Source of the DNA: Diplonema japonicum
Lineage: Eukaryota > Euglenozoa > Diplonemea > Diplonemida > Diplonemidae
NCBI GenBank assembly: GCA_964019335.1
Contig: OZ025678.1
Location: forward strand, 248,001-312,000
Direction of reading: 5' to 3'
DNA: 64,000 nucleotides
This document shows positions 1-12,900 of the stretch, piece after piece; the first letter of the stretch is position 1, and each line of letters opens with the position of its first letter. Under the pieces are notes generated by a model, which saw only the letters and a program-made list of their open reading frames with translations, searched no databases and was not told the DNA's origin. Made by a program: the position numbers and the translations under genes.

Positions 1-1
1 C

Positions 2-3000
2 AAGACATCAAAAGAGCCGAACTGCTACATGCAGGAATGCTACCACATGAAGCCGTGCGTACTTAACTTCCAGGCGAGGTGGCAGGGACCGAGCGAGTTC
101 TCCCCTAACGGAACCATCAACCTCCTGTACTCCGAGCAGGACTATGTTGGGTACAACGCGGCGAACGTACCTTCTGAAGTGAACACAATGCTGGGGAGCA
201 CTTTCGGTACTCCCCCGATCTTCAGCCAGGCGCCGTGGGCACTTGGGGGCACCTACACCCACACTTTCACTCCGAACTTGAAATCCGGCTCCTCTGCCAC
301 AGTCTACTTGAACGTTACCTTCGGGGAGAACTCTGTGACGGACTGGACGCGCTTCGTTGTGAAAGTGATCAAGCCTATTCCGAAGTCAGTTGCGATCCGC
401 ATGGTGTACCCGATGGACGTGATGTCGGGATACACCTCAACAAGGTCACCTGCACCGGCATTCATTGCACGTGCTCCTGCTGACACCGCAACTGGGGTGA
501 GCTTGCAAGCAAAGGTAGGGTCGTACTTGGAGGCACTCATTCCCTACAAGCTTACCTACGAGCCGATGGACGCAAACGGGATGAAGGTCCCGATGGTGAG
601 CGGGGCATTGACTGGCTGGACTGTGACCGCGAAAATCGACGAGTCGTCGAACAGCAAAGTTCTTGGGGCGGCGGCGTCTGGAACTGCTCTCATCACTGAG
701 CCAAAGGCCCTCCTTGCGCAGGCACTCTCTGTGGCTGGTAGCGGGACCTTCGATTTCACGTTCAGAGTGTACGTCGTGGACGGGATGTGCTCTCGTTTCA
801 TTACTACAAAGGAAGGGTGCACCATCACTTTCTCCTTCGCACATGCCACGGAATCCACGATCACAACAAGCCTGCGCACTCCCGTGCGAGTCCTGGCAAG
901 CACTGTCGAAGTCTCCATTGTAGGGACTGGGTCTGCAACTGGCGAGGCGACGGTGAGGAACGGTCTCGTTGTGGAGGCACGTCCGGGCACGTGGATTGTG
1001 TCCCCCCAGAATGTCGACACGTTCGTCTACGACGAGTTCCACCACGGCGACATCTTCGCACTGCTGAACTCCCCGTCCCCTACTAATGGGGCAACGAACA
1101 GGGACCACTTGAAGATCGAAGATGACAAATCTTATGGGGCGATGATGGTAAAAGGCTCTTGCGCATACGCAGATGGTGATGACTGCAAGGTCGCAAAATA
1201 CAGGACACAGGCCCTGTCCACGACTGGGTGGGGGGCAACGTGGGTGATGCGCCCTGACAAGCCATGCAAGAGCTGCGAATTCACTTTCCACTCCACGCTG
1301 GGTGCGGGACCTGAGTCGTACGACAAGACGAGAACAGCAAGCGGGAGGGGTTGGAAGACCTTGACTTGGACGGCAGAGACGATCGATCTGGTGTGCGCGG
1401 TGAAGGGAAGCACCGTTGCGGCTGGGTCAGCGACCGTGATCTACTTCACCTCAGGCAACACAGCATCTGCCAGCTTCGCTGTCACTGTGACAGCTGCAGC
1501 AACTGGGACGACCACCAGCGCTTACTACCCGAGGTGGTGGGTCTTCACTGACACAGCTTCTGATGTCACTGCCTCGTCGGGTTCGTACACTTTGAACCAG
1601 GCTGGCGCGACAGGAACCGTGTTGTCCGCAAAGATGGATCACGGTGTGGCGGAATTCGAAGACCTCAGCTTTGCTGGTTCTGCTGCTCCTACCGAAGGGA
1701 CCCCCGTCACAATGACCACCACTTTCCACACCGTCGGACTGCAGTACGCAGGCACAGAACCCGGCTCCATCCCGACTGGGACATCTGCTTACAGCTGTCA
1801 GGTTCTCGTGGACCTTACCTACCTGGCGCCAATTGCCGCGGTGTCGTACTTGGAGTTAACGCAGGTGGACGGGGCGACGGGTTTGTGTGGAACTGGTGTA
1901 TCAGCATCGAAATGCACTGACTGGAGCACGACGGTGGACAGCTTCACCACAGGGCTAACTTTCCACGTTGCAGTTAAGAAGATGTCGAACGGCGCAGTGT
2001 CCGCAGACACAACTATTCAGAACGCCACGATCGTGCCGCTGGGTGGGTACAGCACGAGCCCGAAGGGTGTCGCCCCTTCGTGGACGGCTACGGACTCAAC
2101 GACGTGGACGAGCGCAGACATCAAGCTCGACTCCAACTACAACACTGGCGGCACCCTGTTTACAGACGGGACCTACTCCTACACATATGGGACAATGGAC
2201 GTGCTCGCGGTAAGGAGCATCCCATCGGGATCGACAAATTCCTCCCTTGCAGACGGTGTTGGGTCAATCAAGGTTAGCTACGGTCAGACCGGTGCTACCT
2301 CGGTAGACAAGTCCCCTGTGAGAGCGGCAATCTTCCAGATCTGTAACGCTGCGTGGGACGGGTCAGCAGAAGTGACAGGGTCGTTGTGCACACAGATCAG
2401 GCTGTGGGTGCTCCCTTCGGCCACGGTGACGAACCAGCTGGTGATCACGTCGGAGTCGTCGAGCGGGGCAAAGGTGCGCGGGACTGGGTCTAGCTGTGGT
2501 AACTCCCCGGACCTGGTGACGGCAAAGGCATTTGCCTTCTACTCTGCAGCTGGTGTTACGTCGACGTCAACCCTGCGCTACTTCGTGTACGACTCTGACA
2601 TCGAGTACAGCCTCGCGGTGAAGACAGGATCGCAGGCACTGGTGATGAGTGGGTCCACTTCAGAGAATACGACTCTGTACGTCAAGAACACTGTGTACTC
2701 TATGTCTGACAAGCTCAGGCATGCTCTGACTCAGACAACAGGACTGGAAGTGTCCTTCTCGTTCTATGGGAGAGACGTGCTGTCTACGGCCACTGCACTC
2801 AGCATCTCGGCCAAGGTAGGATCAACGTCCCTGAGCTCCGTGTCTACTACTGCAACTTACACGTGGAAGGAACCCACGGAAACATTCGCGGTGTGGGACT
2901 TGAATACTGCGGTCACAATGGACACTGAATGCCCATCGAAGAGGCGCCTGCAGTCGACAATGTACAACTACAGGACGTACCACTCGAACCCACCTGGCAT

Positions 3001-6000
3001 GGGATGGGGATACGAAATGTCGGCAGCGGTAGGCCAGCCTTTCCCGATCGAGACGGTAGTGAAGACAACAGCTGGTTCGCGAGCATGGTCATTCACCACG
3101 GGCACGATGGTGAAGGTGAGCAAGCGCGGCTGGTCTGGGTGCAACGACGGTGGCGACCTTTCAGTGTATGAACTTAAGGCGTCGGCAGCGTCGGACGTTG
3201 TGGCGACAAGGGACGGCACGCTGAGTACAAGCTGGGTGTCAACGACTACACCGTTGGTGGCGACTGACAGAGGTGTCGCGACAGCTTGGCCTGTTTTTAG
3301 CGCGGAGTGCCAAGCCTGCACTTTGCAGCTCGATCTGTGCTACACTGGGAAGACCACAGCGGCCACGTGCAGTGAAGGCCTCGGTGTGGGCTCCAGCGAT
3401 CCCTCAGACAGCATGCCTATCTTCTCCGACAGGACGAAGGTCACGAAGCCTTTCAGTGTGAAGAAGCCGGTCGTGGACTTGGTTGAGATCTACTCACAGA
3501 CGACCCCCACGGCGGAGGAGAAGAAATCCGGAAGGGAGACTATCTACGTCGGTGAAATGTTCAAGGCTGACGTGCAGAACGTACAAGTGTTTGGTGAACC
3601 GAACAGGAAGTGGTCGCTGAACGAGCAGACCGGGACGTCGGCGTGGACGAGGACCATGAGTGTAAGGAGCGTCTGGAAGCCCGCTGCCGGCCATGCGACG
3701 TCAAGTGTTGAGATGCGCTACGGAAACGGCGGATTCATGCTAGACGGCGCGGCTAGGGCGTCAGCAGCCACAGGATGCTCCGCTGCCATCACCACGGTAG
3801 AATTCGAGTCCGCATCGGTGATGCCAGCAACACTGACAGGAGCAACGAGCGGATCGCTTTCGTTCTTCTTCGCGCGCCCATGCCAGAGCTGTGAAGTGTG
3901 GCTAGACTACAAGCTTTCGCCCCCCACTGGCACAATGGGTATGGGTCTTGCAGGCAGGGGGCACATGGGGAGCTTCCCCTTGAGGATGTACACAACGTCA
4001 GGATCGATCCCCATGGTGGGGCAACCCCTTGTGTACATGGTGAAGACATGCGGTACTAGCTGGCTTCTCGGTTCCGTCCCGCCTGTCGCAGTGAGGAGGA
4101 GGACAGCCTTCTCCGTGACAGCCCTCAGAGTGGATACTCACAACTTCCCCTCGTGGGACAGCAAATCGACGGCAGCTCTGTCTCTTAGCACCAACAGTGG
4201 TAACGGCGGCGGTGGGAAGGCCGTGCTCACTTCGCCCACATCCGAATCGTCTGACTCAGCAGTAATGGCACAGGAAGGGAGCGCAACTGCAAGGCTGTTC
4301 CTGACGAGGGCGTGCTACCACTGCGTCCTCACCTTCGCCGGTGTGCGCCACCACTTCACAGTGTTGACAGACCCTAAACAAATCATCGCAATCCCGACTT
4401 TCTCTTCGAAGGAAAGGACGCAGTGGCTGAAGAACGTCGGCGATGTCGGTCAGTGGACCTACGAGATCTACGCCGCGGATGAGCTCGGTGACAGGTCGTA
4501 CGTGGTCGGTGGGCCTACCCCCTTCGCTTTCCAACCGATGTACTCCACCTACAATACTGGAGGCGGTTCCAGAGTGGGCAAGGCACTGTCGCTCTCGGCC
4601 CCAGCCGCTGCCGCCTCACCTTCCGTCACTCTCACAGACGCAACACTCTCTTTGTCTACTCTTACAGCAGGGACACCAAGCACATACAAGATAACTAACG
4701 GATCAGTTGTGCACAATGGTATTCCCATCCCGTCTGTTGGGAACGAACTTGGGATGGTAGGGACGGCCACAGTGGAGCTGAGCGGGGACACCCCTACTGT
4801 TGACTTCCCGCTGCAGTTCACGATGGACGGAGCAAGCGGGGCAGCTGCTACTTTCTGGGGGGAGAAGATGACACCGAAGGTAGACTGGTCGCCCATCGCG
4901 GACAGAATGGCTGTGGATGATCCAGCAAGCAACAGCGCGGCGAGCCCGCAGTGCATGGCGACTGGTATGACCGGCATTGGATCGTGCTACTTCAGCGCAT
5001 ATGCGATTGCGCGCTCCCCGGCCGCGACCTCCGCCACCACCACATGGTACAAGTCCGTGTCAAACGTGGCTGAGAACGTCACAGCGACGGTCACCTGCGC
5101 GGCATGTGCGACCGCTGAGATCCAACCTCCAGCGATGCAATTCTGGAGGGGCGAGGTGAAGTTTATGTTGAACATTCTCACGCTAACGGGAACTGCAGCG
5201 TGCTCCTGCGACGTCACTGTGACACCACCGGCAACCCTCGTGAACGCGACCGCACAGACCTTTACGATATCCGCGACCCCAGCAACAGTGCTGACGTCTG
5301 AAGTGTGGAACTGGGCTCCCTCGACGACAGTGGCTGCTGCAAACGGTGCAGCAAACAGCATCTTGAACCGCTCTGTGTCGTTGTCCTTGATGGCGTGGGA
5401 CAGCACGGAGGCGCAGACTGGGCTTGGTGGACTCACTTGGGCCGCCAACGAGGTTACTTTCGACAGTGCAGGTGTGACTCCCACTGGCTGTTTTGTGTGC
5501 ACGAGCATCCCAATGGCCGGAGTGTGCGGGATCACCGTTGACAGCGCTGGTGGCGACACTGTGAACATTGCGGGTATCTTCACCACAACCGGAACCTGCA
5601 CCATCGCAAGCACCGCCTTTGGAGGCTTCCCTGTTGCGTCGGGGGCTGCAACGGTGAACCCCAAGCAGGCCCTTGCAGTGGACGTCATGACACCGTACGG
5701 GATTCTCCCCGCGGGCCCTGCGGCTGCGATGGGAGAAAAGGAGACTAACTTCACGTGGTTGGGTGGGATGATTGACGACGATGCAGCTGCCATTGTCGGT
5801 GAAGGGACTATCCTGAAGCTGAAGGTGCTGAACCAGAGTGGGGACCACGTGATGGGTGACTACCACACTGAATTCACGCTGACCGGGATGAGGGACGGAA
5901 ACCTCTCGAAGCTCGAAGTGCCCTACTGGCCAACGATGAAGGCGACGGCGAAGGGTGGGTACGTGCAATTCCTTTTGGACACGAACATCACAACCTTCAT

Positions 6001-8340
6001 CGACGACTGTGAGGAGGACGACATCGAGGACTGCCATGCCCCATGGATCTTCAACATCTCTGCGTCCGCGCAGGTGTACGACACGACAGGCCTCATCGGG
6101 ACGCAAGTGTTCTCCGACGTCATCAACGTCGGCCCCTTGTACTTCGTGAGGCAAGTCCGTCACATCGTCGTTGTCGCGGACATTGGAACGGAATGGCCCC
6201 CCAGGTGCGGGGAGATCGATGATAACGACATGCCCGCCAATGAGACGATGCCCCCCATGACAGACTCGCCGGGCAACAAGACGAAGATGGAGTACATGTA
6301 CTGCACCCCCATGGACATGCACCCTGGGACTGGGAGCAGGAAATTGGACAAGATGATCATGGACGGGTATGAGATTCTGAACGTCATGGGAACCGGCATG
6401 GGCCCGTCACCCGGTATGTCCATGGGTATGGGTGGGCCTTCTGGCGACTTCGGCTCTGGCAGAGGCGAGAAACCTGTGGACGGGCTCGGGATGGACTTGT
6501 ACGAAGACGAATGGCTTGCATGGGTAGACATGAACCTGGTGCCGAGGAGGGCAAGCTGGGAACAAGGGTTTAAGTTCAAGATGAAGGTGCTTGCGTTCGA
6601 TACAATGGGTGAGATCGTGGAGAACCCCGGGGACATCGGAAGCAAGGCGAAGATGATGATCAGGCCCCTTGCCGTTCCTTGCTTGAACGTTGACGCGAGC
6701 AACAACGGAGCATGGGTCATGGACACGTGCATTGACGGTGGTGGTGTCTGCAACACGGACCGCTCCATCAGCGCTCTTCCGCAGTGCAGCCAAAAGCTCT
6801 CCGGCTGGTCGTTTGACAGCGAGGAAGTGGAACTAGAGGAAGGGAAGGCGGAGATCGAGGACATTACCTTCAACGGCGGCGGCTGGAAGAGCACGGTAGA
6901 AAGGTTCATGCTCACGACGAACAGCTTCAGCGAAATGAAGGGCGGCGGGAGTTCCGTGGCGACGCTGGACGGGATGACCTTCCTGTTCGAAATGGTGATG
7001 CAGAGGCCGAAGGCTATTTTCCCACTCATGATCGGAAACAAGTGCGACTTGTCGACTAAGAAGTATGTATTTTCAAAACAAAGCAAAACACGAAACCAAC
7101 AGGTGCGATGTGAACGCGACTGTGGAGCCCCAGATGCCGTTCGAATTCCCAGCCGGGATAATCGACAGCTTCGGGCAGCTCATCACCGCCGACTCCACCT
7201 CCAACATCACAGTGACAGGAAAATGCATGGAAGCCGGCGTCACCAACGCTTTCCTCGGAAAGGTCGACCCTGTGACGGGTATTGTGGACCCCACACAGCC
7301 CCTTGTCTTCAAGTTCGAACACGGGATGGCCCACGTCCGCGATATCGGTGTTACCGCGACTTGCAACAAGATGGAGCTTACCATGACGTGTACTAGCGGG
7401 TCCGACGACAAGCTGAAGTTGTGCAACGGGAAATACGGGAAGGGGTACTTCCCTGTGGCGAACCCTCCAGGGAAGACATCCGCGCCCGAGGTACCGCCCA
7501 CGCCTGTCACCACCGAGCTTGACATGGGTATGGAAAAAAAAAAAGGAAATTAAAAAATTCACTCACAGGTTCGATGGACTCTGCGACGTTCAGCAGTTTG
7601 GACACAACGTACGCATCTGACTTCGAGAACAAGATGTTGTCCATGTTGAAGTCTTCGCCGGGGTTGGAGGTATGATTCCGATAGAAAAAAAAAAGGGGGG
7701 GAAAAAAAAAATATTCCTTTCTTTACAGACTGTTGCGACGGTGTTGTTGGAGTTCGTGTGCAATCTCGCAGCGGGGAATTCTATCACAGCGGAGGACAAG
7801 AAGAACCCTGACGTGTGCCATGACTTCCAGGCAACGGCGATGCCCACGACCGCAGCGCCTGTTGTGAACATGAGCAACATCACTACGGGATGGAGGGAGG
7901 CTGAGGAGCTGCAGACAGCCGTCGTGACGAAGGCGCAGTTCCAGGTCGTGACTGCCATTGCGTTGGACCTCACGAAGGTGTCGTCGAAGGTTGCCGCAGC
8001 AATTAAGGAGGATCTGAACAGTACTAATTCTGCGTTGAAGAGTGGTTCATCGACTTTCCAGCAGGCTTCAGGTAACGGGATTTCAGTTGGTGTTCCTGGT
8101 ACACCTACTCCCACCACGGCTATTCCCACTACCAACCAGCCCCCACCTGTCACTCCTGCTCCTGATACCACTGCTCCCACGACTGCCGTGCCAACCGCGC
8201 CACCTACAATGGCACCTGACACTCCCGTGCCCACTCTGCCTAATGTTACTGCGCCTGTTGATGCTGCTCCTGCCCTTCTTGCCCCGAACTCTCTTATTGT
8301 TATCTTGGCGGCTGCCTTGGCAGCGTTCATGCTTTTGTGA
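2..8340 (+). CDS. Giant GPI-anchored surface protein, 3' part
   Basis: The reading frame is open from the window edge, so the 5' end is missing. Proposed exons are 2-7062, 7103-7527, 7569-7669 and 7729-8340; all junctions are GT-AG and keep frame, giving 2,732 residues here. No family was recognised. The chain is Ser/Thr/Gly/Ala-rich and beta-type, with many N-x-S/T sites. A short motif, Cys-x2-Cys followed by alternating hydrophobic residues, recurs in versions such as CKSCEFTF, CQACTLQLDL, CQSCEVWLDY, CYHCVLTF (about residues 420, 1103, 1294, 1438), suggesting repeated disulphide-bonded modules. The C-terminus is a Thr/Pro-rich stalk followed by a hydrophobic tail (LIVILAAALAAFMLL) ending at the stop, which is typical of a GPI-attachment signal. 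I infer an extracellular, membrane-anchored coat or adhesion protein. The stop is TGA. Long minus-strand frames inside it are shadows of biased codon use. Confidence 0.75.
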
Positions 8341-9860
8341 TGATCTTTTTTTTTTTTTTTTTTTTTGAACCATAGCATTTTTATTTTTTTTATTTTATTT
8401 ATTATTATTCTGATGGTATCTATTTTTTACCAACCACCCCCCTTATTTGGCGGGTTGGGGAAAAAAAAAAAAAAAAAAAAAAAAACAAAAAACAAAAAAC
8501 AGAAAAGGAAAAAAAAAAAAAAGAATGAGGGAAAAATAAAAAAAAAATCCTCAATTTTTTTTCTTGGGGTACTCCGAAAAAGAAAAAGAAATGAAATGAT
8601 TATAATGAAACAAAGGGCAGACAGTTGTTATGCTTTTTTTTTTTTTTTTTTTTTTTTTTTTGTTTTGTTTTGTTTTGTTTTGCGTTAGCAAAACTTTTGC
8701 CTGACTCCTGCTGTCGAATCTTGTTGACTCCTCCCTTTCCACCCTCTGAAGGATTTCCGATTTTCTAACAACAGAAAATAAAAAAAAAAAAAACATTTAA
8801 GTAAGCAAGGGTTGTTGAAATTACCATTTCAAGAGGAACCCCTTGTTCTTTTTTTTTCAAGGGAAAAAAGAAAATTTTTTTAAAAAAAGGGAAATAATAG
8901 AAGTTAAGGCATGCAAATTCCAAGGCTTCTTTGTTTCCTGTTTTCCCCCGTCCCTCTGTTTAAAAAAAAAAAATAATAATAATAGGGAAGGTAATAAAAG
9001 AAAGAAGTAAGTCAAGGGAAGAGGAGGAAATAATAATAAAAGAAAAGGGGGAGGGGAACAAAGTAGATTTTTTAAATTGTTTTACATAGTAACGCCTGCG
9101 GCCTTATATATGTAAGCAGCACAACGTGACACACCTAGGGGCCAGTGTTCCTTTTTTAAGTGTGAAAAAGAAAAATCCTTGTTCCCCTCCCTGTCTCTTT
9201 GTTTCCTTCCTCCTCCCAGTATTTCTTTTTTTTTCCCTTCTTGTATTTTCCTCGCTTCCCTTTCCCTCTCCCTTATTTTCTACGCCCCCTTATTTCTTTT
9301 TATTTTATTTTTTTTTACACTTTTTCTTGTCTATTTCTTTTTCCTGTAAAAAGTTTCTTTGTTCACCTGGTTGTGGCTTTCTTTTTTTTTAGAAAAAAAA
9401 ATTAAAAAAAGAAAAGAAAAACACATTATGGGTGGGTGTTTAGAAAGCTTTTTATTTTTTTTACCCCCTTCTTTTTTTTTTACTACCTCTCGTATCTTCC
9501 TCTCGCTATCTGTGGGTACAAAAAAAAACTTTTTTTTGTACTCATATCTCTCTTCTTTCGTTTCCCTTTTTATTTCCTTTCTCTCCCCCCCCCCCTTTTT
9601 TTTCATTTTCTTTTTCAAAGAGCTCAAAGGTTATCACACTGCCCAGCGCCGCATCTGGTTGTGGGGTAGGACTACTCATTCATTCTCATGTTATTCTATT
9701 CCCTAAAAAAAACCTCCCTATCCCCCCTCCTACACTTTATTACTTTCCCCCATATTTCCCTCCCCCCCCTCCCTTTTTTCCCCCCTCTTCTCTCTTCTTA
9801 ATTAAAACTATTTTCTTACCCCCTGCACCTTTTTTTTTCACCTATCATCATATAAACCAG
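8341..9860. other. Intergenic, homopolymer-rich spacer
   Basis: The stop codon of the surface-protein gene is followed within 8 bases by a T-tract. The rest is long A-, T- and pyrimidine runs plus short purine-rich stretches. The frames in it are poly-Phe/poly-Lys translations of these runs. I see no gene or structured RNA. Confidence 0.6.
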
Positions 9861-9900
9861 GGCGGTCCTTGGCTCCACCCTGCGGGGAGGAGGGACCGCG
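9861..9900 (+). promoter_or_regulatory. GC-rich hairpin in the leader of the J-domain gene
   Basis: The arms GCGGTCC (9862-9868) and GGACCGC (about 9893-9899), with an inner CTCC/GGAG pairing, can fold into one hairpin. It ends 27 bases before the ATG at 9927 and is followed by an A-tract. It stands out because its surroundings are nearly pure homopolymer. A role in translation or transcript processing is only a guess. Confidence 0.35.
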
Positions 9901-9926
9901 AAAAAAAAAAAAAAAAAAAGAGAGAG

Positions 9927-12900
9927 ATGACAGCGGTGCAGGAGAAATTAGTGAAAGATATTTTAGATTCAAAGGTATGCCCATAGAATTCTTTTTTTTT
10001 TTTTTAAAAAATAAAAAGGGTGATTTAGCACAACTGTTGGGGATCAGTGCAGACTCGACATTCGCAGACATCAAAAAAAGGTAAAAAGAACTGTCTTTAA
10101 TAATAATACTAAAAAAGGTATCGAAAGCTTGCTGTGCAAGTGCACCCCGACAAAAACCCAGCCAAGGATGCCTCGAAAGCGTTCCAGTTGCTGCAGCAAA
10201 CTTACGACCAGGCTGAAACATATTTGAAACTGCGAGATCAGCAGCAGAAGGTGAACGCTACGGCTTCGGTGCACACACAAGGGAAAGAGACACCTGCCAA
10301 AGAGCAGCAACAACAACAACAACAACACCAGCAGCCGAGGGCAAACAACGAAACTACATCAACAGCAGCATTCTTCTTCTCATGCCCCAATTGCAAGCAG
10401 CGACTCCGCACCTTTACCGAGTACGTCAATATGACGTTCAACTGTCTTGGGTGCGGGCACTCCTTCAAAATGCAAAAGAACACCGATGACGGTGCCTCCA
10501 AGCAGGCAACCCCTACGCCCACGCCTGTCCCCACTCCCAAGCCAAACCTCTCTTGCAGTGAGGATGACTTTACAAGCAGTAGTAGTTCGTTTTCTTCTAG
10601 TGAAGATGAAGTTACCACCCCAGCCCCACCACCACCGGACCCTGCACCCACCGCCACCCACCAACATGAACCTGTTCAGAAAGAACCTAAACAACCTAAA
10701 CGAGCACCCGTTCCCAAGGGTCCGTGGACGTGTACGAAGTGCACCGCCCTGTGCCTTAGCAGGAGGGTGAAGTGCGGCACATGCGGTGCACCTCGGGTAT
10801 GGGCGTCACTAAGAAGCAAATAAAAATAAAAAAAACATATACAGCCCGGGATGAAGAAAAGAACGAGCAAAACAAGGGCAACGCCTGCCGCAACTGCAGC
10901 ACCTGCTAGTACGCCGAGTGAACCGTCTGCACCCCCTGCACGGGAGGGGGTCACCGCTTTTCAGGTTGGGAAAGAGGTCGAGGTGCGGCGCAAAGACGGG
11001 CGGTGGATGAAGTGTATCATCAAAGATGTGGACACTGCCCAGCAGTACTACGTTGTGGAGGGCAAAGAGGAAGGGGGCACAACATGGTCAAAAATGGTTT
11101 CCTTTGCGGGAACACGTGAGGTGGCCGAGGTGTACAAAATGGGACAAAAGATGCAAGCACTCCGGCAGAACGGGAAGTGGGCCCCCTGCGCCATCAAGGA
11201 CGTCGACTACTCTGCCGAGATCTACACCCTCCAAGGTGTCAGCGAGTCTGGGGCAGTGTGGACGAAGGGTATTTCCTTTGCTGCTTCGGTTCTATGTTTG
11301 AGAAAAGCAACACCTGAGGCGCGGCAATCGGCAGAGAAGCCGCTTCCGAGCCAGCCTGCAGGCCAGCCCGCAGCGAAACCTGCGACGACACCCTGGAACT
11401 GCAAGAAATGTTTGCTGCCTAACAAAGCGAAATCTGTGAAATGCAAAATGTGTGGCACCGCGAAGCCCAGCAGCGTCACTCTTAAAAAAACTGCACCTGC
11501 ACCAATTGTGCAGGAAAAGCTGCAGTCGCCCACTGGAAGCAGTGGCCCTCCTACGCCGAGTGAGCCTGTGCGGCCGAATCTGGACGAGGATGTCGATGAC
11601 ATCAAGCCCATACCCCTCCCCAAGGGGTTGAAGAAGTCAAAGCCGCAAGAATCAACGCTGCCTGAACCGGTCGCTGAACCCATCGCCCAGCCCGCAGAGC
11701 ATGTACCTGCAAGCAACAAACCCTTGCCCCCATCGCGCAGCCGCAGCAATTCAAGCGCGGCGTCCTCCTCTTCTTCCTCTTCTTCTTCCTCCGTGTCCCT
11801 ACCTACCGTTCCTGCAGCAAAGGTGAACAGGCGAACAACGCTCCCCAAGATCCCCAGCGACGATGAGCCTGCCCCTAAACGTGGGGAACGCACACGTGTG
11901 GCAGAGGACGATCACCTGAAGGCTAAGCTCAAAGAAGCAGAAGAATCTGCAAGGCAGGCCAGTACCGAGAAGCAAGAGAAAGACTCCGAGTTGCAAAAAT
12001 TGCGGAAGCAGCTAGAAGAGCAGAAGAAGCTTCAAGCCGAGATCCTCACAAAGCGGGAACGGGAGAAAGAAGAAACGGAAAAAAGCGCGCAACAAGCAGA
12101 AAAAGAACTTCGGGAAAAGGTGCGTGCAGAGATCGAAGCAGAACAGGCGAAGAAACAGGAGAGCATGGAGGAGATGCGATTGAAGATCGAGATGGAGTTG
12201 AAGAACAAGTTGAAGGCAGAGATGGCAGAGGAGTACGAGAAGAAGATGGCTAAAGCGAAAGAGCAAGTCGAGGCAGAGAGGGCACGGATCATCGCAGAAC
12301 AAAGGGAAGCGGCAGCGGAAAAAGAACAAGCCGCAGCTCGACAACTAGCTGTGCAGGAAGAAGAGGCTGCAAGGCAGCAGGAACAAGCAGTGAAAAAACT
12401 TGCAGAAATGGAACAAGAAATCGAACAAGTGAAGGCTGATAAGGACAGCGAAATCCAAACTCTAGAGCGGGAAAGAGAGATAGTGAAGCAGGAGGCAATG
12501 AAAAAACTTGAGGACAGAGCGAGAGAAGCGGAGGAAGAGCTGAAGCTCGCAAAGGTGACTTATGAGAACCAGCTGAGAAGTAGGGAAGGAGAGCTGCTGG
12601 AGATAGGACAGAAAGAATTGGAGATGAATAGGAACAAAGCAGAGGAGGAGCTGCGCGAGAAGCAAACCGCAGCAGAGAAGCTTCAGATGAGCATCAGCAC
12701 TTTGCAGCAAGAGCTGCAAGATGAGTCCGAAAAAGGCCGAAGCAGCAACGAAGAGAAGCTGCTAGAGGTATGCACCCCACACAGCACGACACTTTGCACA
12801 GCTAAAGGAAATGCAGAACCGTTTAGAGAACGTGACAACAGACAAAGCAGAAAAAGTATGCCCCCCCCGCACCACAACACGCCTTGCAGGAACAGAAGGT

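Noticed and set aside
446-6322. Long minus-strand open frames within the surface-protein gene (for example 446-1291, 5183-6322)
   Set aside because: They mirror the G/C-biased third positions of the plus-strand gene and give Arg/His-rich, low-quality products with no motif.
9126-9706. Phe/Ser-rich open frames as small membrane proteins
   Set aside because: They are translations of T/C homopolymers without a credible start or conserved segment.
9861-9900. tRNA or small structured RNA gene
   Set aside because: The hairpin is single; no D-, anticodon or T-arm pattern can be laid out around it.
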